Positions 1 to 5,135 of a DNA stretch of 6,061 nucleotides are shown here, piece after piece (the stretch's first letter is position 1; each line of letters starts with the position of its first letter). The translations under genes and the position numbers were made by a program. A model generated the notes under the pieces. It had not been told where the DNA came from. It searched no databases and worked only from the letters and a program-made list of their open reading frames with translations. This stretch comes from CG1-02-35-72 sp036170135 (GTDB lineage Bacteria; Bacteroidota; Bacteroidia; Flavobacteriales; Flavobacteriaceae): NCBI GenBank assembly GCA_036170135.1, contig JAVHOP010000146.1, forward strand, positions 1 to 6,061, in the 5' to 3' direction.

Positions 1-1718
1 TGTCGTTTTACAGCTCGGCTTATAAATCGGACTTTTTCACTAAAACTAAAGCGCCCTAAATTCACTTTAACAACGCCCTTGGTCATATAAGTTTTTTTGG
101 AATAATCAATAATCACATCGACAATTACTGGCACATCATTCTCTGATTCTGTAAAAGCTTGTTCCATTATTTTGTCAATTTCGGCATCATTAGACATTTT
201 AAAATAGGAAGCACCACAAGCAATGGCAACGCCTTCTATATTTACATTTCCAATAATTGAGGCTGTCTTTCGTTTAAACGGAATCTTTTGAAATTGAGAA
301 ATCTGTCCTAATTCGCCATCGTGAAAAACAAAATACACGACGCCTTTTTTATTAGTGGTTGCGGTAAGAATTTCCATACAAGTCATTAAAAATCCACCAT
401 CTCCCACGATGCCAACTACTTTTTTCTCAGGATTCATAAATTTAGCACCAATGGCTGCTGGCACGCAAAATCCCATACAATTAAAATCAGTTGGTGATAC
501 AAAATGTCGCGACCGATTTACAGGTAATAATTCGGCTGCCAAATAAGTATGTGACCCATCATCTACCACAAAAAAAGTATCATCATCGGTATATTTTGTG
601 AGTGATTCAAAGAAATATCCCGGAGAAACCTTATCGGATAACGGTTTTTCTTTCCATTCGTTGTTGTACTTTTCTTTTTCTGCTGCAATCATTTCCGCTA
701 AAGCTGAAGAGGCTTTAGGCTGATTGATTTTTTCTAACGCCTCTGCCAAAAGTTTTAAAGTTTCATTGGCATCGCCTTCTATACTGATTTTTGTAGGATA
801 ATTTTTATCAAAAACCTTTGGATTGATATCGATATGAATCAAATTTTTGGGCACCGTTACGCCAAAACTTCCTGTTGCAATTTCAGAAAAACGAACCCCA
901 ACGGCCAACATAGCATCACAATTTTTAAAAGCTTTTTGCCCAGCAGGCGTTGCATTAGGGCCAAATCCGAAACCGGTATGTAACTGATGTGAAGCTGGAA
1001 AAGAGGCCTTTCCTTGAAGCGTTGTACAGACAGGAGCCCCGAGTAAATCGGCTATTTTTATCAAGTGTTCAGTTGCATTTGCAGCGCCCCATCCGACATA
1101 AATTCCCGGATGACTTGCCTTTGCCAATAAAGCAGCGGCAGCTTCAATTTTTTTGATGTCAATTTTCGGATTTTGATAAGTCTTTTTATAAGGCAACAGC
1201 GCATCAACCTCCCCTTTAAACATCTGATACTCCATCGGAATTTCGATAAAAACAGGTCCCGGTTCTCCCGAAGTAGCAATTTCATATGCTTTATAAATGG
1301 TCGAAATAATCTCGTTATGTGAGCTGATTTTAAAGTATGCTTTGGTAATTTCTTTAACTAAATTTTCTTGACTCAATTGGTGTAATTGGTAGGAACGACC
1401 ACTATCTTGGCGGGTTCCACCCGAAATAATTAGCATCGGAATGCCATCTAAAAATGCTTCACCAATACCACTCATGGCGTTGGTTGTGCCAGCTGCAGGA
1501 ACAGTCATTAGCGTTCCAATACTTTCTGAAGTGCACGAGATGCCAAGTGCCATAAAAGAAGCGCCCCCTTCATGTGTTACTAATATTGGTTCAATTAATT
1601 TGGAATTATTTAACTCATCGTATAGTTCAATATTGTGAACACCGGGAATACCGAATGTATATTTTACACCAATTTGCTCTAAGGCAAAAACGGCCAATTC
1701 TGCACCTGTTTTTTTCAT
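1..1718 (-). CDS. Acetolactate synthase-like thiamine-diphosphate (ThDP) enzyme, 3' end cut off by window edge
   Basis: The reading frame opens with ATG at 1718 and stays open for 572 codons to the window edge. It has the three-domain plan of the acetolactate synthase/pyruvate oxidase group. The N-terminal pyrimidine-binding domain (about residues 1-170) contains GIPGVHNIELYDEL and THEGGASFMA, whose Glu50 is in the place of the catalytic, cofactor-activating glutamate, then AFLDGIPMLIISG. A central Rossmann-like domain follows (about 185-330, with HIDINP at 295-300). The C-terminal pyrophosphate-binding domain has CMGFCVPAAIGA and GDGGF at 439-443. The usual Asn-Asn of the metal motif is His466-Asp467 (HDGELG). 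Such enzymes decarboxylate a 2-oxo acid and use the ThDP-bound carbanion; they are cytosolic and need Mg2+. The substrate cannot be read from the sequence, and no ilvN- or ilvC-like neighbour supports branched-chain amino acid synthesis. The tail (YMTKGVVKVNLGRFSF and on) resembles the extreme C-terminus of this subgroup, so few residues are probably missing. It may be transcribed from upstream minus-strand genes. Confidence 0.9.
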   Translation of the reverse strand, partial: MKKTGAELAVFALEQIGVKYTFGIPGVHNIELYDELNNSKLIEPILVTHEGGASFMALGISCTSESIGTLMTVPAAGTTNAMSGIGEAFLDGIPMLIISGGTRQDSGRSYQLHQLSQENLVKEITKAYFKISSHNEIISTIYKAYEIATSGEPGPVFIEIPMEYQMFKGEVDALLPYKKTYQNPKIDIKKIEAAAALLAKASHPGIYVGWGAANATEHLIKIADLLGAPVCTTLQGKASFPASHQLHTGFGFGPNATPAGQKAFKNCDAMLAVGVRFSEIATGSFGVTVPKNLIHIDINPKVFDKNYPTKISIEGDANETLKLLAEALEKINQPKASSALAEMIAAEKEKYNNEWKEKPLSDKVSPGYFFESLTKYTDDDTFFVVDDGSHTYLAAELLPVNRSRHFVSPTDFNCMGFCVPAAIGAKFMNPEKKVVGIVGDGGFLMTCMEILTATTNKKGVVYFVFHDGELGQISQFQKIPFKRKTASIIGNVNIEGVAIACGASYFKMSNDAEIDKIMEQAFTESENDVPVIVDVIIDYSKKTYMTKGVVKVNLGRFSFSEKVRFISRAVKR

Positions 1719-1734
1719 GATTTATTTTGTTAAT

Positions 1735-1765
1735 GTCCTGTAAGGTTTTCAGAACCTTGTAGGTC
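1735..1765 (+). repeat. REP1 palindrome, array copy nearest the ThDP gene
   Basis: This is a 31-bp stem-loop element with left arm GTCCTGTAAGGTT, loop TTCAG and right arm AACCTTGTAGGTC. Compared with the consensus left arm GACCTGCAAGGTT it has A2 to T (a T/T mismatch in the stem) and C7 to T (a G/T wobble). It lies 16 bp upstream of the ThDP gene's ATG. Read as minus-strand mRNA the lower stem is broken by A/A, A/C and C/A mismatches, leaving only the 6-bp apical stem. Confidence 0.85.
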
Positions 1766-1797
1766 TCTATATTAGTTGAATTTAGTTTTTTCTTTTT

Positions 1798-1828
1798 GTC
1801 CTGCAAGGTTTTCAGAACCTTGTAGGTC
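1798..1828 (+). repeat. REP2 palindrome, array copy
   Basis: The left arm is GTCCTGCAAGGTT, the loop TTCAG and the right arm AACCTTGTAGGTC. It begins exactly 63 bp after REP1 and has only the A2-to-T change that marks the array copies. It is followed by the common 32-bp spacer, whose last base falls in the N run. Confidence 0.88.
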
Positions 1829-1859
1829 TCTATATTAGTTGAATTTAGTTTTTTCTTTT

Positions 1860-1959
1860 NNNNNNNNNNNNNNNNNNNNNNNNNNNNNNNNNNNNNNNNN
1901 NNNNNNNNNNNNNNNNNNNNNNNNNNNNNNNNNNNNNNNNNNNNNNNNNNNNNNNNNNN
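1860..1959. other. Assembly gap of exactly 100 N inside the tandem array
   Basis: The round 100-N run is a standard placeholder for a gap of unknown size. The left flank stops at base 62 of a 63-bp unit and the right flank resumes at base 8 of a unit. If the array continues in register, the missing DNA is therefore 8 bp plus a whole number of 63-bp units, not 100 bp. The gap most likely marks where assembly could not resolve the repeats. Confidence 0.95.
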
Positions 1960-1983
1960 AAGGTTTTCAGAACCTTGTAGGTC
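1960..1983 (+). repeat. REP3 palindrome, left end lost in the gap
   Basis: Bases 8-31 of the element are visible (AAGGTT, loop TTCAG, AACCTTGTAGGTC). They match REP2 exactly and are followed by the same 32-bp spacer. The first seven bases lie in the N run. Confidence 0.85.
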
Positions 1984-2015
1984 TCTATATTAGTTGAATT
2001 TAGTTTTTTCTTTTT

Positions 2016-2046
2016 GTCCTGCAAGGTTTTCAGAGCCTTGTAGGTC
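2016..2046 (+). repeat. REP4 palindrome, last copy of the tandem array
   Basis: This copy starts 63 bp after the inferred start of REP3. It has the array-specific T at position 2 and a private A-to-G change at position 20 (right arm AGCCTTGTAGGTC), which turns one T-A pair into a wobble. Its downstream sequence no longer matches the array spacer. It faces REP5 across 43 bp, so the two form an inverted pair of BIME type. Confidence 0.87.
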
Positions 2047-2089
2047 TGCTTATTAATAAAATTTTTGTTTATTATTCTTAACTCTTTTA

Positions 2090-2120
2090 GACCTACAAGG
2101 TTCTGAAAACCTTGCAGGTC
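2090..2120 (-). repeat. REP5 palindrome, 3' flank of the RAYT gene
   Basis: Read on the minus strand this is the consensus: left arm GACCTGCAAGGTT, loop TTCAG, right arm AACCTTGTAGGTC. It forms a 13-bp stem with a single G/T wobble. It lies 8 bp after the RAYT stop codon, in the same orientation as REP6 and opposite to REP1-REP4. It could shield the 3' end of the RAYT transcript. No U-tract follows on the minus strand (TAAAAG), so it is not a canonical intrinsic terminator. Confidence 0.88.
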
Positions 2121-2128
2121 AGCTTTAA

Positions 2129-2683
2129 TTATTCCATTGAATATTTCTTACTTATAATGATACTTTTATGCTTATGAACGTATTTAAAATTATCTAGATC
2201 ATCAAAAAGCTCAATAACTTCATTGCAATTTATTAAATTAGATTGGTATTCGATAATTTCTTTATAAGATGAATATCTATAGTCTTTAAAATCTTCCATA
2301 ATTTGGTGTTTTTGAGGATTGGTATGCACATAAAGGATTAAATTTTTTAGATAATCATCAGTGTGTAATTTAATTCTTTTAAAATGTTTTTCGAATAAGC
2401 TACCTATTCGTCCTTGTTCATTATTAAATGCTTTGGCGTATGCATTAAAAAAATTAGAAAATTTTTGAGTCACCAGTTTTTCTTCCGAAACAACTTTGAT
2501 AACTAAATGAAAATGATTTATCATTAAACAATAACTTAAAACAGCGATATGTGGTAATAAATGTTTGGATATAAGTTTCAGGAAATAGTTATAGTTTTCT
2601 TTGTTTTTGAATAGGTTACAGCTATTGATTCCTCTATTATAAATGTGGTAATAGCTATCTTTTTCTAAAACTTCCAATTTCAT
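2129..2683 (-). CDS. REP-associated tyrosine transposase (RAYT; HUH/Y1 superfamily, IS200-like)
   Basis: The 184-residue protein has a complete Y1 (Transposase_17) fold signature. It opens with YYHIYNRGINSCNLF, typical of this family. The metal-binding HUH motif is His57-Phe58-His59 in MINHFHLV. The region LFEKHFKRIKLHTDDYLKNL leads to LYVHTNP, where Tyr118 aligns with the catalytic tyrosine of the E. coli REP transposase (DYIYINP). DYRYSSY at 134-140 corresponds to the conserved W-x-F/Y-S-S/T segment. All key residues are present, so it looks intact. Known relatives bind and cleave single-stranded REP hairpins through a 5'-phosphotyrosine link and are usually single-copy genes flanked by REPs. 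Here one REP lies 19 bp upstream of the ATG and another 8 bp past the stop, in the same orientation. An array of the same palindrome follows. No Shine-Dalgarno or good promoter is visible. A plain IS200 tnpA is less likely because there are no IS ends or tnpB. Confidence 0.92.
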   Translation of the reverse strand: MKLEVLEKDSYYHIYNRGINSCNLFKNKENYNYFLKLISKHLLPHIAVLSYCLMINHFHLVIKVVSEEKLVTQKFSNFFNAYAKAFNNEQGRIGSLFEKHFKRIKLHTDDYLKNLILYVHTNPQKHQIMEDFKDYRYSSYKEIIEYQSNLINCNEVIELFDDLDNFKYVHKHKSIIISKKYSME

Positions 2684-2701
2684 CTTATCAAATGTTAAAG
2701 T

Positions 2702-2732
2702 GACCTACAAGGTTCTAAAAACCTTGCAGGTC
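2702..2732 (-). repeat. REP6 palindrome, 5' flank of the RAYT gene
   Basis: On the minus strand: left arm GACCTGCAAGGTT, loop TTTAG (one base different from the other copies), right arm AACCTTGTAGGTC. The stem equals that of REP5. It fills most of the 62 bp between the FAD dehydrogenase stop codon (13 bp away) and the RAYT ATG (18 bp between). It may stabilise the 3' end of the dehydrogenase mRNA or lower the readthrough into the RAYT gene. Confidence 0.88.
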
Positions 2733-2745
2733 ACTATTTTAGAAT

Positions 2746-4371
2746 TTATTTTTTTATAATATGATTTGCCGCTTTTTGTGCTGTAAATATGCAAGTGGTC
2801 AAAAAAGTGCCTTCTAAAGCACGTTTGCCGTGTGATCCACCACCGCCAAATCCGGCAGCTTCGCCAACGGCATAAAGATTTTCAAAAACTTCATCTTCAT
2901 TAGTTTTATTTGATGATTTTAAAACTTGAGAATTTAAATTGGTTTGGATGCCACCTAAACTCTTTCGCGATAAAATAAACTCGCGAATAGCTATTAAAGG
3001 ATAGGCGCTTTTCTGATTCAATTTTTGAGGCTCTAAGGTTCGTTTTCTGTCACCTTTATAGTCACGTGTTTGTTTGATAAGCCTGATTTGCTCATCGTTC
3101 CAAATATTGTTACCGCGTTCAAAATTAGCATCGTAACTATCGATTGAATTTTTCAAAGCTGCTACGGTAACATCATTTGTACCTGTAAGTGTATTCATTT
3201 TTTTAACCAATTCTTCAATGCTGTTTGCCGTGATGTAATTAGGAGAATCTTTTTCTAAAGTTTTAATTAAGTGTTTATTACCCATTAAAACGGAATATAA
3301 AAACGAAAATATTTTTTTGTTTTTAATGCCCTCATTAAATTCAGATCCCGAGACCCCCAATTCTTTATACGCGATTCTTTTATTTAGAATTTGCCATGAA
3401 TATTGTTTTTGCTGTTCGCATATTTTTGTTACCAAATAACGCGTGTCGAATGCAGTGACTAACGGTCTGGGTCCCATGCGCTCACCTTTATAATTGAGCC
3501 ATAAAGCCGATTTTGGTGGTACCAAACTCAATCCGTGATTGTCTCTTTTTGGATAAGGATGTGGGATGCCCGCCGCATAATTCCACATTAAATTTAAGTT
3601 CGTCACATTTCCGCCAAGGTCTTTTACCTTATCGTGAATCAGCCCATCAGAAAATTGATGAGAACCGTTGAGGATGACTTCGGGTGGAGATTGCCAATCT
3701 TTATGCCAATGTTGGCGAACTTTTTCCATACTGCCGTTGATGCCACCCGTGGCGACAACAAAATGATTAGCTTTACAGATAAAGGGTGTTTGTGTTTTTT
3801 CGTCGATGCCATTAATGGCAACAATTTTATCGTTTTCGATTACAAAATCGCCCGCTTTATGCTGAAAATAAACGGTCAAATTCTGATAATGAGGATGTGA
3901 TTTTAAATGCGTTAAAACCGATTCAACCAAACCATAACCGGTACCCCAAACCATATGAAACCGTGGCGCTGAATTTCCAGGATGGTCTAATCCGCGTTCA
4001 ACCCAATGAACTATTGGAAAAAAGTTGACTTTTTTAGCGCGAACCCAATCGTAAACTTGATGCGTTGATTCAATAAATTCAGTCGCCCATTTTTTACCCC
4101 AAATATTATCGTCGTCAAACTCGGCAAACGAAAACCAATCTTTTTTTGCTTGGGCAACGGTGTCTTTAATTTTTGAAAATCGTTGTTGCGGTGAGTCGAT
4201 AAAAAACATGCCACCAAACGATTCTTTTGCTAAACCACCAAAATTTTTTTCTAAATCGCGTTCAATAATCACGACTTTTTTATCAGCGTTAAGCAATTCA
4301 ATGGCAGTAGTAATTCCAGAGATTCCGCCTCCAATTATAACGGTGTCTGCTTGATAATTGTTTGCGGTCAT
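2746..4371 (-). CDS. FAD-binding dehydrogenase (FAD_binding_2 family, COG3573-like predicted oxidoreductase)
   Basis: The 541-residue flavoprotein begins with a Rossmann ADP-binding motif, VIIGGGISG (Gly14, Gly16, Gly19), and Glu37 at the end of the second strand for the adenosine ribose. Further family marks are the ATGG loop at 207-210, LGGIQTN at 472-478, and the C-terminal FAD-contacting stretch GEAAGFGGGGSHGKRALEG (503-521). This ending and the length are typical of the predicted oxidoreductases related to 3-ketosteroid dehydrogenases and fumarate reductase flavoproteins. No signal peptide, Tat motif or membrane segment is seen, so it is probably cytosolic. The electron donor, acceptor and substrate cannot be told from the sequence, and a steroid substrate should not be assumed. 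The ATG at 4371 puts the Rossmann strand at the usual distance from the N-terminus. A candidate promoter lies about 35-60 bp upstream. The RAYT and ThDP genes follow on the same strand. Confidence 0.88.
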   Translation of the reverse strand: MTANNYQADTVIIGGGISGITTAIELLNADKKVVIIERDLEKNFGGLAKESFGGMFFIDSPQQRFSKIKDTVAQAKKDWFSFAEFDDDNIWGKKWATEFIESTHQVYDWVRAKKVNFFPIVHWVERGLDHPGNSAPRFHMVWGTGYGLVESVLTHLKSHPHYQNLTVYFQHKAGDFVIENDKIVAINGIDEKTQTPFICKANHFVVATGGINGSMEKVRQHWHKDWQSPPEVILNGSHQFSDGLIHDKVKDLGGNVTNLNLMWNYAAGIPHPYPKRDNHGLSLVPPKSALWLNYKGERMGPRPLVTAFDTRYLVTKICEQQKQYSWQILNKRIAYKELGVSGSEFNEGIKNKKIFSFLYSVLMGNKHLIKTLEKDSPNYITANSIEELVKKMNTLTGTNDVTVAALKNSIDSYDANFERGNNIWNDEQIRLIKQTRDYKGDRKRTLEPQKLNQKSAYPLIAIREFILSRKSLGGIQTNLNSQVLKSSNKTNEDEVFENLYAVGEAAGFGGGGSHGKRALEGTFLTTCIFTAQKAANHIIKK

Positions 4372-4404
4372 GGCGTAAATTAAGTTTTGTAAAGAAATTT
4401 TTTA

Positions 4405-4434
4405 TAAAGATATTAAATTACTCAATAAATTCAA
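4405..4434 (-). promoter_or_regulatory. Candidate Bacteroidetes-type promoter for the FAD dehydrogenase
   Basis: On the minus strand TTG (4434-4432) is followed after 19 bp by TATCTTTA (4412-4405). That is seven of eight bases when the two n positions of the TAnnTTTG -7 consensus are counted as free. The predicted transcription start would leave a leader of roughly 25-30 nt before the ATG at 4371. The spacing and the TATCTTT core are the same as in the divergent promoter, which strengthens the call. Confidence 0.45.
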
Positions 4435-4473
4435 TTGCATTTATAAAAATGAATGGAATGCTAAGTTTTGCAA

Positions 4474-4504
4474 TTTGGTGTTTGATATTTATAAAGTATC
4501 TTTG
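4474..4504 (+). promoter_or_regulatory. Candidate Bacteroidetes-type promoter for the PASTA-rluD unit
   Basis: TTTG (4474-4477) is followed after 19 bp by TATCTTTG (4497-4504), an exact match to the TAnnTTTG -7 consensus of Bacteroidetes primary sigma factor promoters. Transcription would start near 4510, giving a very short A-rich leader before the ATG at 4520. The position rules out the in-frame TTG at 4475 as a translation start. Confidence 0.6.
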
Positions 4505-4519
4505 TTAAAATTTAAAAAA

Positions 4520-5134
4520 ATGAAGGAATTGATAGCCTATTTTAAAAGTAAATTGTTTTTGAGAACTGCTATTAGCATCGTGGTTATATTAATTATTTCA
4601 AGTTTTATATTGGGGCGTTTTCTAGATTTTACAACGCGTCACGACGAAAAAATAATAGTTCCTAATCTTGATAAAATAGCAATATCGGAGGCTGAAAAGA
4701 TCTTAAATAATTTAGGTTTGGAAGCAGTGGTAATAGATTCAATAAGTTTTGATCCAGAATATCCAAAGCTTTCGGTTACCGAGCAAAATCCTATGGCAGG
4801 TGACTCTGTAAAAATGTATCGAAAGATATACTTATCCATAAATCCTTCCAGTTTCGGAATGGTTACAATTCCTAAAATATTTGGTAAAACCTTGCGCCAA
4901 GCCGAAATTGAACTTAAAAATATTGGACTGAGAATAGGAAATGAACCATCTTACATCCCCGATAAGGGAAAAGATGTTGTACGCGGATTAAAATTGGGAG
5001 ATAGAAATTTACTAGAAGGCTCAAAAATTAAAAAAAATACCTTGATAAACTTTGTTTTAGGTAGTGGCATTGAAGAAAGCCTGGATAGTATTTACAAAGA
5101 TAGTATTGGCAATGAAGATGGAAATGAAGAATAA
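4520..5134 (+). CDS. Membrane-anchored protein with two PASTA domains
   Basis: The 204-residue product has a short basic N-terminus, one hydrophobic membrane segment (about residues 13-34) and an extracytoplasmic part. That part carries two PASTA-type repeats: about 43-109, starting KIIVPNLDKIAISEAEKIL, and about 114-183, starting MVTIPKIFGKTLRQAEIEL. A short acidic tail, rich in D, E and N, ends it. PASTA domains are known from penicillin-binding proteins and Ser/Thr kinases, where they sense or bind cell-wall precursors; here there is no kinase or transpeptidase domain. I infer a periplasmic, inner-membrane-anchored cell-envelope role. The ATG at 4520 is chosen because it gives a normal N-terminus directly before the membrane helix and because the promoter's -7 box overlaps the longer reading frame. 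The stop codon is one base from the rluD start, so the two are probably co-transcribed. This pairing is, from memory, common in Flavobacteriaceae, often beside a D-Ala-D-Ala ligase gene. Confidence 0.88.
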   Translation: MKELIAYFKSKLFLRTAISIVVILIISSFILGRFLDFTTRHDEKIIVPNLDKIAISEAEKILNNLGLEAVVIDSISFDPEYPKLSVTEQNPMAGDSVKMYRKIYLSINPSSFGMVTIPKIFGKTLRQAEIELKNIGLRIGNEPSYIPDKGKDVVRGLKLGDRNLLEGSKIKKNTLINFVLGSGIEESLDSIYKDSIGNEDGNEE

Positions 5135-5135
5135 G

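Larger units (their letters stand above)
1735..2046 (+). repeat. 63-bp tandem array of REP palindromes (REP1-REP4), interrupted by an assembly gap
   Basis: A unit of exactly 63 bp begins at 1735, 1798, within the gap (inferred 1953) and at 2016. Each unit is a 31-bp imperfect palindrome followed by a 32-bp spacer starting TCTATATTAG and ending in a T-rich run. The three readable spacers (1766-1797, 1829-1859, 1984-2015) are identical where comparable, which indicates recent tandem duplication. The last palindrome (2016-2046) is followed by unrelated sequence. The array occupies most of the 410-bp gene-free stretch between the ThDP gene and the RAYT gene. Its copies match the palindromes flanking the RAYT gene apart from a few positions. 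At least four copies exist; the real number is hidden by the N run. Confidence 0.93.

Noticed and set aside
355..546. Small plus-strand reading frames within the ThDP and FAD dehydrogenase genes (e.g. 355-546, 1441-1638, 3634-3900)
   Set aside because: They are antisense to well-supported conserved genes, resemble no family, and have no promoter or leader of their own.
1735..2046. CRISPR-like appearance: 31-bp repeats spaced by 32 bp
   Set aside because: The spacers are identical to each other, there are no cas genes in the window, and the same palindrome occurs outside the array in the opposite orientation beside a RAYT gene.
2090..2120. Intrinsic terminator after the RAYT gene
   Set aside because: The hairpin is a REP copy and is followed on the minus strand by TAAAAG, not a U-tract. 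It may affect mRNA ends but is not a canonical terminator.
2684..2701. TAACATTTG on the minus strand as a -7 box for the RAYT gene
   Set aside because: It has three instead of two bases between TA and TTTG, and no TTG element lies at 17-23 bp upstream.
2702..2732. Intrinsic terminator of the FAD dehydrogenase gene
   Set aside because: The stem is good, but the minus-strand sequence after it (ACTTTAACATTTG) has no T-run; it is better explained as a REP.
4475..4519. Upstream TTG start for the PASTA protein, adding 15 residues
   Set aside because: The extension overlaps the -33 and -7 promoter elements, and ATG at 4520 gives a standard N-terminus before the membrane segment.
4886..4895. AAAACCTTGC in the PASTA gene resembles a REP half
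   Set aside because: Only 10 bases match, there is no opposite arm, and they encode conserved-looking PASTA sequence; this is a chance match.
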